A DNA stretch of 64,000 bases from SLHU01 sp009929975 (GCA_040776905.1 JAXGZQ010000001.1:682001-746000); one strand, 5' to 3'; positions 15,411 to 24,600 are shown, counted from the stretch's first letter. Notes: a model not told the origin generated them from the sequence alone. Numbers and translations: made by a program.

Positions 15411-16396
15411 TTCTTCAAGTTTCATCATCCCCGCATATCCGTGACCGGTCCAGCACGCCGCGCCTGATGCTTGATGTTGTCATCGCGCTGATACCGGCGC
15501 TGATCGCGTCCATCTACATGTTCGGCTACCGGGCCGCGCTCGTAACGGCTGTCACGGTCGGTTCAGCGGTTCTGTTTGAATACATCAGCCGGAAAGTCAT
15601 GAAACGCTATAACTCAATCTCAGATTACAGCGCTGTCGTGACCGGCCTGCTGCTGGCGTTCAATCTCTCGCCGACCATTCCGCTTTACATTCCCGTGATC
15701 GGTTCATTCATCGCGATCGTCATCGTCAAGCAGATGTTCGGTGGAATCGGTCAGAATTTTGTCAACCCGGCCCTGGCAGCCCGTGTCATCCTGACACTCT
15801 CATACCCTTCAGCGATGACCCGCTGGGCCATTCTGGCCAGCCGGGCCAAAGACGCCGGTGCCGCGGCCGTTAACGGTGCCGCGGGCGGTGCGGATCTCAT
15901 CTCAGCCGCGACGCCGCTGTACCTTCTGCAGGATTCGGGTGGTCAGGTCACCAGTGACATGCCGACGTATCTGCATATGTTCATCGGTTTCAAAGGCGGC
16001 TGCCTGGGTGAAGTCCCGATTCTGGCCCTGCTGATCGGTATTGTCTATCTGGTCATCCGCAAGACCATCGCCCTCTGGACGCCGCTCGCTTTTGTCGGTA
16101 CGGTCGGGCTGTTGACCTTCCTCGGCGGGCAGGACCCGCTCTATCACATGCTGTCCGGCGGACTGGTGCTCGGAGCGTTTTTCATGGCAACGGACTATGT
16201 CACCGTTCCCCTCACCCGCAGCGGACGGGTTATTTTCGGAATCGGCTGCGGTCTGATCACATCACTGATCCGTCTGTTCGGCGGCATGACAGAAGGCGTT
16301 TCCTTCGCGATTCTCTTCATGAATCTGCTGACGCCTCACATCGAACGTCTGACAACACCGGTTCCTTTCGGAGGTCGCGCTCATGAAAAACAATAG
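15407..16396 (+). CDS. rnfD: Rnf complex subunit D
   Basis: A 329-residue integral membrane subunit. The start ATG overlaps the rnfC stop (ATGA), which marks translational coupling; a longer frame upstream lies inside rnfC. Several helices are present. NFVNPALAARVIL is a family signature. The segment SAATPL, with T169, matches the place where RnfD carries a covalently bound FMN; the first residues vary from the common SGAT. It takes part in the electron path and ion movement across the membrane. Confidence 0.95.
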   Translation: MILQVSSSPHIRDRSSTPRLMLDVVIALIPALIASIYMFGYRAALVTAVTVGSAVLFEYISRKVMKRYNSISDYSAVVTGLLLAFNLSPTIPLYIPVIGSFIAIVIVKQMFGGIGQNFVNPALAARVILTLSYPSAMTRWAILASRAKDAGAAAVNGAAGGADLISAATPLYLLQDSGGQVTSDMPTYLHMFIGFKGGCLGEVPILALLIGIVYLVIRKTIALWTPLAFVGTVGLLTFLGGQDPLYHMLSGGLVLGAFFMATDYVTVPLTRSGRVIFGIGCGLITSLIRLFGGMTEGVSFAILFMNLLTPHIERLTTPVPFGGRAHEKQ

Positions 16397-16961
16397 TATG
16401 CTGATGCCGGTCATCGTCCTGTGCCTGATCGGTCTGATCACCACCGGGCTGTTGGCTTTCACCTATGACCTGACGCGTGAAGCCCGTGAAACGCAGGCAC
16501 TCGCTCTGGTGAATGAAAACCGTCTTCTCATTTTCCCGCAGGCCGTCGAATTCGAAGCGGTTGAAGCCGGTGAACAACCCGCCGAAACAATCCAGGAAGC
16601 TTATATCGCAAAAGACAGCAGCCAGCAGACTCTCGGCTATCTGTATGTCGCGGCCCCCCGCGGCTATGCCGGCGATGTGCCTGTGATGATCGGTGTATTG
16701 CCGGATGGGAGCATCCAGGGCATTCAGGTGCTGGCCAATGATGAGACCCCCGGACTCGGCAAGAAAATCGAGGTGCCGGCTTTTCTCAGCCAGTTTACCG
16801 GTGAAGCGGTCGATCAGGACTTCGTGACCAAAGCCGATACGCCTGATCAATTTGTCATTGACGCGGTATCTGGAGCGACCATCTCCTCCAGAGCCGTCGC
16901 GGACGCGATCAATGATGCCGCTGAATACCATCAGTCGCTCGAATGGGAGGTTGAAGAATAA
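16383..16961 (+). CDS. rnfG: Rnf complex subunit G
   Basis: A 192-residue subunit with one N-terminal membrane helix (residues about 8-27) and an extracytoplasmic FMN-binding domain. The flavinylation motif is S163-G-A-T166, with FMN expected on T166 through a phosphoester bond. DETPGLGKKI is also typical. It overlaps rnfD by 14 bases and has its own GGAGG site. Attachment needs an ApbE flavin transferase, which is not in this window. Confidence 0.95.
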   Translation: MKNNSMLMPVIVLCLIGLITTGLLAFTYDLTREARETQALALVNENRLLIFPQAVEFEAVEAGEQPAETIQEAYIAKDSSQQTLGYLYVAAPRGYAGDVPVMIGVLPDGSIQGIQVLANDETPGLGKKIEVPAFLSQFTGEAVDQDFVTKADTPDQFVIDAVSGATISSRAVADAINDAAEYHQSLEWEVEE

Positions 16962-17746
16962 TGGCCAAAAAGAAACAACAGCCTTTACTCACCATTTTCG
17001 GTAAAGGATTACTGCGTGAGAACCCGGTTCTACGCCTGGTTCTCGGTATGTGTCCGACCCTGGCGGTCACCACCAGTGTTGAAAACGGACTGGGCATGGG
17101 CCTCGCGGCCTCCTTTGTCCTGATCTCATCAAATCTGATTATATCGCTGCTGCGCAACGCGATTCCGGCGAAGGTCCGGATCCCCGCGTTCATCACGATC
17201 ATCGCCGGAATGGTGACACTGGTTCAAATGCTGATGCAGGCGTTTCTGCCCGCGCTCAATGAATCACTCGGTATCTTCATTCCGCTGATCACCGTGAACT
17301 GCATTATTCTGGCCCGGGCGGAAATGTTCGCCAGCAAGAACGCGGTGCTGCCCTCCGTCATCGACGGACTGGGCATGGGCCTCGGCTACACCGCCGCGCT
17401 CGTCCTGATGGGAACCATCCGCGAAATCATGGGCAACGGCAGTTTCTTCAATCTGAGCCTTCCCGGCCTGCAGGCCGGCGGCTACATTGAGCCCATGCTG
17501 GTGATGATTCTGCCGCCCGGCGGTTTCTTCGCGCTGGGCATCCTGGTCGCTTTCGCACAGAAGCTGAATGCTTATCTGGACAAACGCGAGCGGCAACCAG
17601 CAGATCAGGACCTGAACTGCGCCGGGGCGATCAATGATCAGACCGCGTGTCTGCTCTGCGGCGGCTGCAGTCTGGGCCAACGGGGTGAGCAGGGACCTGT
17701 TGATCCCGAAACGGCTGAATTCAACAAACGAGGTAACCGGTCATGA
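16961..17746 (+). CDS. rnfE: Rnf complex subunit E with a cysteine-bearing tail
   Basis: A 261-residue integral membrane subunit of the RnfA/RnfE pair (GMCPTLAVTTSVENGLGMG; VNCIILARAEMFA). Each pair member holds half of a membrane-buried iron-sulfur site through conserved Cys residues, here those in LGMCPTL and VNCII. After the last helix comes an extra tail of about 55 residues with C230-L-L-C233-G-G-C236 and another Cys near 219. That spacing could bind a metal or cluster, which is inference. It overlaps rnfG by one base and rnfA by four. Confidence 0.93.
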   Translation: MAKKKQQPLLTIFGKGLLRENPVLRLVLGMCPTLAVTTSVENGLGMGLAASFVLISSNLIISLLRNAIPAKVRIPAFITIIAGMVTLVQMLMQAFLPALNESLGIFIPLITVNCIILARAEMFASKNAVLPSVIDGLGMGLGYTAALVLMGTIREIMGNGSFFNLSLPGLQAGGYIEPMLVMILPPGGFFALGILVAFAQKLNAYLDKRERQPADQDLNCAGAINDQTACLLCGGCSLGQRGEQGPVDPETAEFNKRGNRS

Positions 17747-18333
17747 AAGAATTACTGATTATTCTGTTCAGCGCGATTCTGGTCGATAATTTCGTCCTGT
17801 CGAAATTCCTCGGCGTCTGTCCCTTCCTGGGAGTCTCCAAGAACATCAAGACGGCCATGGGTATGAGTTTTGCCGTTCTGTTCGTCATGGTTCTGGCCAC
17901 GGCGATCACCTGGCCGATCTTCAACCTGATTCTCTTTCCTCTGGATCTGAACTATCTGCAGACCGTCATTTTCATTCTGGTCATCGCATCACTGGTCCAG
18001 ATTATCGAAGTCTTTCTGAAGAAGGTCATCCCTCCCCTGTATTCTGCTCTGGGAATTTTTCTACCGCTGATTACGACCAACTGCGCGATTCTCGGTCTGA
18101 CCATTCTGAACATTGACGAGGGCTACACTTTTGTCCAGTCCATGTTCAGTGCGGTCGGTGCCGGACTCGGCTTCATGCTTGCACTGTTCCTGTTCTCCGG
18201 AATCAGGGTCAAAGTTGATCACGCGGACGTACCTAAATTCATGAAGGGTCTGCCGATCGCTCTGGTTTCCGCCGCTCTTGTCTCCATTTCCTTCTTTGGA
18301 TTCAAGGGACTGATTGAACAGCTGTTCAGCTGA
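17743..18333 (+). CDS. rnfA: Rnf complex subunit A
   Basis: A 196-residue integral membrane protein with six hydrophobic helices (DNFVLSKFLGVCPFLGVSK; LITTNCAILG). It pairs with RnfE, and the Cys of GVCPF and TNCAI are the conserved iron-sulfur ligands. The length is standard. The ATG overlaps the rnfE stop. Confidence 0.96.
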   Translation: MKELLIILFSAILVDNFVLSKFLGVCPFLGVSKNIKTAMGMSFAVLFVMVLATAITWPIFNLILFPLDLNYLQTVIFILVIASLVQIIEVFLKKVIPPLYSALGIFLPLITTNCAILGLTILNIDEGYTFVQSMFSAVGAGLGFMLALFLFSGIRVKVDHADVPKFMKGLPIALVSAALVSISFFGFKGLIEQLFS

Positions 18334-18355
18334 TCCATAGAAGAGGAGTACGCTC

Positions 18356-19288
18356 ATGCAAAACCTGATCCATACTGTCATCATGAACTCATTCGTGGTT
18401 CCGGCGCTGATCGGCGGTGGTATCGCTCTGGTGCTCGGTATCATTATTATCATAACAACGAAAGTTTTTGCGCTTCCGGTTGATGAAAAACTGGAAAAAG
18501 TCCGGAATATCCTGCCGGGAGTCAACTGTGGAGCCTGCGGCTACAGCGGCTGTGACGGTTATGCCGCGGCACTCAGCTCGGGAGAGGATACCAACGCCTC
18601 ACGTTGTCCGGTCGGCGGGCCGGAAACCGCCGCCGAGCTGGCTGATTTTCTCGGACTTGAGAAGCCGAGCTTCATTCCTCAAGTCGCGCATGTCTACTGC
18701 CAGGGAACCGTTGACCACACCAAAAAACGTTATGATTATTCGGGAACGATCAGCTGTTCAGCCGCCCATGGCCTTTTCTCCGGCCCGAACTCCTGTACTT
18801 ACGGGTGTATCGGCTTCGGTGACTGCGCGGAAGTCTGTCCCTATGGTGCGATCTATATGGCGGATGGCATCGCCCATGTCGACAGCAGTCTGTGTACCGC
18901 CTGCGGCCTGTGTGTCAAAGCCTGCCCGAAAGAACTGATTGAGATCATCCCCAAGCATCTGGATGCCTATACGGTCAAATGCCGCAACAAATGGCCGGGT
19001 GCGCAGACACGGAAAAATTGCACGATCGGCTGTATCGGCTGTCAGCGCTGCTTCAAGGTCTGTCAATATGGCGCGATCACCATGGACGGCCCGCTGGCGG
19101 TCATCGACCAGGAGAAATGCGTACGCTGCGGTGAATGTCTTGATGTCTGCCCGACCGGTGCGATCATGAACGGTTTGATGCTCGCGGCTGACGAAAACGG
19201 GCATCCGACAACCAGTGGTCTGCATCTCTGGACTGATCCGCGTGAAGCCGCGAAAGCCAAGGCGGCCCAAGCGGCGAAGGCAAAGTAA
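18356..19288 (+). CDS. rnfB: Rnf complex subunit B (ferredoxin-side iron-sulfur protein)
   Basis: A 310-residue subunit and the probable entry point for electrons from reduced ferredoxin. An N-terminal membrane helix (about 15-37) is followed by the NCGACGYSGC cluster motif and a second Cys-rich region. Four CxxCxxCxxxC [4Fe-4S] motifs then follow, the first being YGCIGFGDCAEVCP. The length and extra clusters match the long clostridial form. The C-terminus is an Ala/Lys-rich tail. A GGAG site precedes the start 22 bases after rnfA. No terminator is visible before rpmB. Confidence 0.95.
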   Translation: MQNLIHTVIMNSFVVPALIGGGIALVLGIIIIITTKVFALPVDEKLEKVRNILPGVNCGACGYSGCDGYAAALSSGEDTNASRCPVGGPETAAELADFLGLEKPSFIPQVAHVYCQGTVDHTKKRYDYSGTISCSAAHGLFSGPNSCTYGCIGFGDCAEVCPYGAIYMADGIAHVDSSLCTACGLCVKACPKELIEIIPKHLDAYTVKCRNKWPGAQTRKNCTIGCIGCQRCFKVCQYGAITMDGPLAVIDQEKCVRCGECLDVCPTGAIMNGLMLAADENGHPTTSGLHLWTDPREAAKAKAAQAAKAK

Positions 19289-19303
19289 AATGGCGGCGAC
19301 TGC

Positions 19304-19332
19304 TTGCTTTTTGAAGTCGGATATGCTAATAT
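19304..19332 (+). promoter_or_regulatory. Promoter of rpmB
   Basis: TTGCTT (19304-19309) and TAATAT (19327-19332) are 17 bases apart, 42 bases before the rpmB ATG. Confidence 0.55.
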
Positions 19333-19374
19333 TTCTTTTGCGCGTTCAGCAACAAACGCAAGGAGGTGTACAAA

Positions 19375-19572
19375 ATGGCGAAATGTGATATCTGCCAGAA
19401 GGACATGTTTTTCGGCAGAAAAATCAGCATCACCCGTTCACAGATTTCCCGGCGGGCCCTGGTCCGTCAGAGAGCGAATGTCCGTAATGTCCGGGTCGTT
19501 GTTGATGGAACCCCCAAGACCATGCATGTCTGCACCAGGTGCCTCCGGTCCGGCGCGGTCAAGAGAGCCTGA
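19375..19572 (+). CDS. rpmB: 50S ribosomal protein L28
   Basis: A 65-residue ribosomal protein. The Cys pairs CDIC near the start and CTRC near the end make this the zinc-binding (C+) form. The ATG at 19375 follows AAGGAGG at normal distance; a GTG three codons upstream is inside the ribosome site. It is a single gene with its own promoter and terminator. Confidence 0.95.
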   Translation: MAKCDICQKDMFFGRKISITRSQISRRALVRQRANVRNVRVVVDGTPKTMHVCTRCLRSGAVKRA

Positions 19573-19670
19573 TACCGATACCGCGTTGACGACGTTTGTC
19601 GCTGCTCGGGGTGAATGCAGAAAGAGTACCAGTCGGTAACAACGACTGGCATTCTCAAATGGTCAAGATG

Positions 19671-19701
19671 AAACCGGAAGGAAACCCCTTCCGGTTTTTT
19701 A
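19671..19701 (+). terminator. Intrinsic terminator of rpmB
   Basis: A 10-bp stem (AACCGGAAGG / CCTTCCGGTT) with a 5-base loop is followed by TTTTTT. It overlaps the stop codon of the convergent gene. A second hairpin without a T run lies at 19629-19649. Confidence 0.9.
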
Positions 19702-20814
19702 GTTGAAGATACGGCGGATCTGGATGATCTGGCTGTTCAGATCATCGGTCTGTGCCAGATCATAGACCCGGATCGATGTATCATTGCGCCGGGCAAAGAG
19801 AACCTGTGTACCGCCAATGCAGATCGCGGGTCCGGAGATCTGGTCAGGTGCTTTTTCATCACGAAAAAAGATCAGGTCTCCGGTTCGAATGACGGACAGG
19901 TCCGTCAGCCCGGTCACTTCTTCCTGCCGGAAGAGAACCGGAACCCCGGCCGACTGCTGCGCCACATGGCTGCGCGGCAAGACCACACCATTGACAGACG
20001 CCGCGATTCTGGCGATCCCGGAGAGAGAAGCGCCAGCGACTGTCTGGCCATTTCCCAGCGTTGTCACCTTGTTGAAAGCTAGTGCTGAATTACTGAAATA
20101 TCGTCCGCCGTCCTGCGGCACAGCGATCGCTTCCTGTGGATCAAGCACGATCAGTCCTTCACCACTCATCCAGCCAAACCCACCATCCGGCAGCGTGACC
20201 CGATAAAGACTGTCGCCTTCATAATCCGCATAGAGAACGGTTCCCATATAGACTTCAGTCAGCAGTGTTCCCCGGCTTGCATGTGACATCACGCGCTTGC
20301 TGGCTGAGGCAACCACCAGACGACGCAGATGCCGTCCCGGTTCAATGGAATCGCGCAGCGCACTCAGATGGGCCTGACGAATGTAGCCGCGGCTGCCATC
20401 GACCGTTTCGATGGCGATAAATCCATATCCGGCGTCTGCTTCAAGCAGGTGAACCGGCTCATTGTAGATCACCTGAGTCAGACGGTCCGCTTTCAGATCA
20501 GGCTCGGTGAAGACATCCGCCACCGGCACGCGCACCGTCTGCCACGACGCGTCGTACAATGTTTCAATGATCTGCGGGGTATCATCCGGGTTCTCGCCTT
20601 CCGCAGCCTGGAAAAGGGTTACCAGCGCCGGACCAGCCCAGAAAATCAGGACAACCAGCAAAAGTAGAACCAGCAGCGGCAGCAGCCAGGCAGGAAGGCG
20701 TCGAACCGGCTTTTCCAGATAGACACCATGCCGGTAAATCTTCCAGTGATCCTCGACATGGCGCGGATTGACATAATCCGGCTGACGATGCGGCCGGCGG
20801 GATCCGCGGCTCAT
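19699..20814 (-). CDS. Membrane-anchored SH3b + NlpC/P60-like protein lacking the catalytic triad
   Basis: A 371-residue protein. It has a basic N-terminus, one membrane helix (about 42-66), two SH3-like regions (about 90-230), and a C-terminal domain that follows the YkfC-type NlpC/P60 pattern (LPRSHVAQQSAGVPV, VIRTGDLIFF, AICIGGTQVLF). In active enzymes these places read DCSG, HVGIYIG and a second His. Here the catalytic Cys is L264, the first His is G328 and the second is F340. It should bind cell-wall peptide or a partner rather than cut it. It overlaps acpS by 4 bases. The active relative at 38.5 kb keeps all three residues. Confidence 0.72.
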   Translation of the reverse strand: MSRGSRRPHRQPDYVNPRHVEDHWKIYRHGVYLEKPVRRLPAWLLPLLVLLLLVVLIFWAGPALVTLFQAAEGENPDDTPQIIETLYDASWQTVRVPVADVFTEPDLKADRLTQVIYNEPVHLLEADAGYGFIAIETVDGSRGYIRQAHLSALRDSIEPGRHLRRLVVASASKRVMSHASRGTLLTEVYMGTVLYADYEGDSLYRVTLPDGGFGWMSGEGLIVLDPQEAIAVPQDGGRYFSNSALAFNKVTTLGNGQTVAGASLSGIARIAASVNGVVLPRSHVAQQSAGVPVLFRQEEVTGLTDLSVIRTGDLIFFRDEKAPDQISGPAICIGGTQVLFARRNDTSIRVYDLAQTDDLNSQIIQIRRIFN

Positions 20815-21233
20815 GAGTGGACCTCATCGCAAGCAGAATGGCCTGAACAGATCATCACGCAAAAGGCCTGCGCCAGGTCCTGGTCATGGGTCAATGATAT
20901 GGCAAGATCCGTGCCGCCCAGTTCCCGAAAACGCTGCAGAGCCGCATTTGCCAGAACCGCGGCCGGTGCGCCGAAGTGATCCCGCCTGATGGTCAGATCC
21001 TGCCAGGCGCAGCGGGAGCCGATACCGGTTCCAAGCGCTTTGGCGATCGCTTCCTTCGCGGCAAAACGGGCGGCCAGAGACGCGGCCGCTGCTGATGTCA
21101 CTGTTCCGTCAATCAGGCAGTCATCGAGTTCTGAGGGTGTAAAAATACGCCGGAGGAACCGATCACCATGCTTCTGCCAGGCCTTGGTGATTCGGCTGAT
21201 ATGGATGATGTCGGTTCCACAGCTAATTTTCAA
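20811..21233 (-). CDS. acpS: Holo-[acyl-carrier-protein] synthase
   Basis: A 140-residue phosphopantetheinyl transferase that moves 4'-phosphopantetheine from CoA to acyl carrier protein. GTDIIHISRI holds the first Mg-binding Asp, and ARFAAKEAIAKALG the Glu and Lys. The length is normal, with a C-terminal extension of a few residues. It is translationally coupled to the pseudo-NlpC gene downstream by a 4-base overlap. Confidence 0.93.
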   Translation of the reverse strand: MKISCGTDIIHISRITKAWQKHGDRFLRRIFTPSELDDCLIDGTVTSAAAASLAARFAAKEAIAKALGTGIGSRCAWQDLTIRRDHFGAPAAVLANAALQRFRELGGTDLAISLTHDQDLAQAFCVMICSGHSACDEVHS

Positions 21234-21257
21234 ACGTTTATCTCCTCTGGTTCTGGC

Positions 21258-21287
21258 TTGTCGGCCGCTCTTTTAATGTACTATAAT
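21258..21287 (+). promoter_or_regulatory. Promoter of manA
   Basis: TTGTCG (21258-21263) and a perfect TATAAT (21282-21287) are 18 bases apart, 37 bases before the manA start. Confidence 0.6.
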
Positions 21288-21324
21288 AAACCTGTTCTTT
21301 CAACGACAGTCAGGGGGCCTGATC

Positions 21325-22449
21325 ATGCTGTATCCACTCAAATTCAAACCTGTATACAAAGATTATCTGTGGGGTGGACGCACGCTGGCGGATTACGGGC
21401 GGACGCTGCCTGAAAACGGACCGGTTGCTGAAAGCTGGGAATTGTCAGCACATCCGAACGGAGTCTCTATCGTGCAGAACGGTCCGCTGAGCGGCAAAAC
21501 TCTGCCGGAGCTATTGCGTGAATATGGTCCGTCATTGATCGGGTCTCTGGCAGAGCCGCGCGACCTCGATAAATTTCCGCTTCTGATCAAATTGATCGAC
21601 GCGCGGGACCGGCTGTCTGTCCAGGTTCATCCAGACGATGATTACGCGGCCGTGCATGCCGGTGGTGAATATGGCAAGAATGAGATGTGGTATGTGATGG
21701 CAGCCGCTCCGGGCGCTCAACTGATCGCCGGTGTCCGTCCGGGAACAACCCGGGAGCAGTTCGCCCGGGCGATCGCCGATGATAACTGCCTGGATCTGCT
21801 GCAGACCTTGCCGGTCAAGGCCGGTGATGTGGTCAACATTCCCGCCGGCCTGGTCCACGCGATCGGCGCCGGTCTGCTCATCTGTGAAGTGCAGCAGAAC
21901 TCAGATACCACCTATCGGGTTTATGACTATGGGCGGCGTGACCAGAGCGGCCAAACCCGGCCGCTGCATATTGAACCGGCGCTGGATGTGATCAATTTTG
22001 AAAAAGCCGCGCCGGCGGCACCGCTGGCCGGACTGCTGATCCGTCAACCGGACCAGCCCGATCTGATTCGCCGGGTCCTGGTCATGAACCGGTATCTGCG
22101 GACAGAGCACTGGACGCTGCAGGGCATCTGCGAGCCGCAGCCGGATCAGCACCGTTTCACCGCCCTGACGGTTCTGGAAGGTGACGGGCAGATTGAATGG
22201 CAGACCTCCGCGCATGGTTCATGGGAAAGTCTGCCGCTCCAGGCGATTGAAACGATTCTTGTACCGGCTGAAACAAACCGCTGGCGGCTGTCCGGACAGC
22301 TCAAGCTGCTGCTCAGCACTCTGCCTGATTTTGATTCTGATTTGTCTGATATCGCCGGAAGCGCCGGCTGCGATCTGGCCGGGTCAGCCTCACGCGAACA
22401 GTTGATTGCCTGGCTGGATGGCCGTATCGGTTTAGAGCCGCTCCCCTGA
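21325..22449 (+). CDS. manA: Type I mannose-6-phosphate isomerase
   Basis: A 374-residue zinc enzyme that interconverts mannose 6-phosphate and fructose 6-phosphate. The zinc site residues are in VQVHPDD and KNEMWYV, with a later His in NIPAGLVHAIG. YLWGGRTLADYG is the family start. The length fits the longer Firmicute form. It is a single gene with its own promoter, converging on dnaC. It may supply mannose units for the envelope. Confidence 0.93.
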   Translation: MLYPLKFKPVYKDYLWGGRTLADYGRTLPENGPVAESWELSAHPNGVSIVQNGPLSGKTLPELLREYGPSLIGSLAEPRDLDKFPLLIKLIDARDRLSVQVHPDDDYAAVHAGGEYGKNEMWYVMAAAPGAQLIAGVRPGTTREQFARAIADDNCLDLLQTLPVKAGDVVNIPAGLVHAIGAGLLICEVQQNSDTTYRVYDYGRRDQSGQTRPLHIEPALDVINFEKAAPAAPLAGLLIRQPDQPDLIRRVLVMNRYLRTEHWTLQGICEPQPDQHRFTALTVLEGDGQIEWQTSAHGSWESLPLQAIETILVPAETNRWRLSGQLKLLLSTLPDFDSDLSDIAGSAGCDLAGSASREQLIAWLDGRIGLEPLP

Positions 22450-22466
22450 TCCTGCGGCTGCTACAC

Positions 22467-23474
22467 TCAGCGCCGCTGGCGGCTGGCCGACAGACGCAGA
22501 TCCTCACCGAAAAAGTGATAGAGAGCGAACTGGCCGAGCAGACGGCTGAGAATTCTCTCGTCGTATTCCCGGCGCAATGTCGCCGGAGCCGCGTTGCTCG
22601 AGATGATCGTCCGCAGATTGGGCTGCTGCCGGCTGTCCAGGATCGTCAGCAGATCCGTATACTGCCCGGCGGCCGATGTTTCGGTCCCAAGATCATCAAT
22701 CAGCAGGAGTGAACTGCTGAGCAGAAGCTCATAGACGGCCTCCGCTTCTTCAACCCGTGTCGGATCAGGCGAGAAGGTCGCCCGCAGCACACGGCGCTCC
22801 TGAAGCCGTTCAAACAGCTGTGGCGCGGTTGTATAAAACACCGCGTGACCCTGCTGGATCAGCGCATTGCCGATACAGCCCATCATGAACGACTTGCCGG
22901 TTCCCGGACTGCCGACAAACAGAAGGTTCCGGGTATCAGGCTGGCCAAAAGTCTGAACAAATTGTTCTGACGCCTGTTTGATTCCCAGAATCTGGCGCCG
23001 GGGCGACAGTTGGGAGTGATAACGCTCCGGATTCGGCTGATCGGAAAACAGATTCGGGTCAAACTGATCAAAGCCGGCCTGACCCAGAGGCCGCATATTC
23101 GCCTGACTGAGCAGGAGCGGAATCATCACCTGCCGATAGCAGCGACAGCGCTGATCCCCCACTCTGCCAGTATCCTGGCAGATTTCGCACTGATAGCGCG
23201 GCCGGTCAAAATCCGGTTCAATTCCTGATTGGGTCATATATTCGAGCCGTTCGGCCTCGAGCGATTCTTTATGCGCTGCCGCGTGTCGCGGCCTTCCCAC
23301 ATCAATCGCTTCTCTCAGCAGATCGGCGCCGGCTTCCGCGATCGCCTGGTCGAGTTCGGCCAGCCGTGGATGCGCCCGGTAAATCCGCGTGATCCGATCA
23401 TCCCGCTCAATATCCGCCTGCTGACGCCGCTGATCATAGGTGCGGGCGACAGCCCGCGCGATTGACTGCTGCAT
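22467..23474 (-). CDS. dnaC: DnaC-type helicase loader
   Basis: A 335-residue AAA+ ATPase that loads the replicative helicase. It has an N-terminal helical part and a zinc-binding segment (CEICQDTGRVGDQRCRCY). The Walker A loop is GSPGTGKS (188-195), Walker B is LLLIDDLG, and sensor 1 is TIISSNA. Its start overlaps the stop of the DnaD gene by one base, so the two form a primosome operon. Confidence 0.9.
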   Translation of the reverse strand: MQQSIARAVARTYDQRRQQADIERDDRITRIYRAHPRLAELDQAIAEAGADLLREAIDVGRPRHAAAHKESLEAERLEYMTQSGIEPDFDRPRYQCEICQDTGRVGDQRCRCYRQVMIPLLLSQANMRPLGQAGFDQFDPNLFSDQPNPERYHSQLSPRRQILGIKQASEQFVQTFGQPDTRNLLFVGSPGTGKSFMMGCIGNALIQQGHAVFYTTAPQLFERLQERRVLRATFSPDPTRVEEAEAVYELLLSSSLLLIDDLGTETSAAGQYTDLLTILDSRQQPNLRTIISSNAAPATLRREYDERILSRLLGQFALYHFFGEDLRLSASRQRR

Positions 23475-24511
23475 CAGGTGTCACCTCCCTTGTGATCGAC
23501 CGCGTCAGATGGTGGCTGCGGCTCGCCTCCCTCGAGGGGAATCTGCTCGAAAAAGCTCTGCAGATAATCATCACTGTACTCACGCTGGTCAAAGTTCCCG
23601 GCATTACCGGTCTTCTGGCTGCCGCTTCGTTTACCGCGCTGACGCGATGACCGTTCTTTCTCATAGGTCTGGATCGCCTCAACGGTGTGCAGTTGATGGG
23701 AAAACCAGTCTTCGAGAATTTTATCGATATAAGCCAGATTCGGATTGGCCAGACGGACGGTTTTGCGCAGGGCAAGTTCAATCACATCAAAATCAAACCC
23801 CATCTTTTCCACCCAGCGGGACACCATTTCCTCATCGTAAGCAGTCAGGCGGCGGCGCAGTTTCTGGCCGATGCGCTGACAGATTTTATTGACCTTTTCG
23901 TGCTCTAGAAAATAGCGGTTCAGATCCGCGTAGGTCACAATACCGCGCTGCGACCAGTTCTCGGCGACTCTCGCGATATAGGCCTTGCTGTCGAGTTTGT
24001 TGCGGCGGCCGCATTCCTGGAACAGCGCGTAGATGACTTCAGGGTCAAAGCGGTACTGATCAAACCAGTTGTCGATCTCACCAAACCAGGACGGTGACAT
24101 CAATCCCTGGAAGAAGGTCTTGTTGATATCTCCCATCAACTTCTCCCGCTGGCTGAACTTCGCCTGGCGGTCAAGTGCCTCTGACGGTTGATTCGTCGTC
24201 TTCGGCCGGTACAGCCGCTCAATCTCCATCGATTTGATGTCCTGGATGATGACGGCGTCCTGCTCCTGCTGCTGATCAATCAACTGCCACGACGCCAGTT
24301 CGAGCAAAGCGGTCCGGATGCTCTCTTCATCGCTGCCCATCCGCCGCGCCAGATCCTGTGCGCTGACAGTCCGGCCGGTTCTGACCGACAGCAGCAGATA
24401 GACATACAGTTTGACCGAAAGCCCACTCAGGGACGGCAGATATTCCGTGATGAAAATATCCGGTACCAAAGTATCCGACAGAAGCAATTTTCTGCTTTCA
24501 TTCAGTTTCAT
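23474..24511 (-). CDS. DnaD/DnaB-type primosome protein
   Basis: A 345-residue protein with a winged-helix-like N-terminal region (about 20-95: LSGLSVKLYVYLLLSVRTG) and DnaD-type helical domains (about 125-210, and 220-275 with WVEKMGFDFDVIELALRKT). The tail is charged and disordered. Such proteins remodel DNA and help recruit the helicase at replication start or restart in Firmicutes. It could be named dnaB or dnaD in different genomes. It starts after GGAG, in operon with dnaC. Confidence 0.85.
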   Translation of the reverse strand: MKLNESRKLLLSDTLVPDIFITEYLPSLSGLSVKLYVYLLLSVRTGRTVSAQDLARRMGSDEESIRTALLELASWQLIDQQQEQDAVIIQDIKSMEIERLYRPKTTNQPSEALDRQAKFSQREKLMGDINKTFFQGLMSPSWFGEIDNWFDQYRFDPEVIYALFQECGRRNKLDSKAYIARVAENWSQRGIVTYADLNRYFLEHEKVNKICQRIGQKLRRRLTAYDEEMVSRWVEKMGFDFDVIELALRKTVRLANPNLAYIDKILEDWFSHQLHTVEAIQTYEKERSSRQRGKRSGSQKTGNAGNFDQREYSDDYLQSFFEQIPLEGGEPQPPSDAVDHKGGDT

Positions 24512-24563
24512 GATCGATCTCCTGCTTCTGCTGCGCTTGCACTGACGGCAGCCGTCAGCGGTT

Positions 24564-24600
24564 GGAAAAGCCCCGCCCTCGCTGAGAGGACGGGGCTTTA
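24564..24600 (-). terminator. Intrinsic terminator of the PFOR gene
   Basis: A 9-bp stem (AAAGCCCCG / CGGGGCTTT), 15-base loop and TTTT on the minus strand, 58 bases past the PFOR stop. A separate 7-bp hairpin (CTGACGG/CCGTCAG) lies at 24542-24558. Confidence 0.85.
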
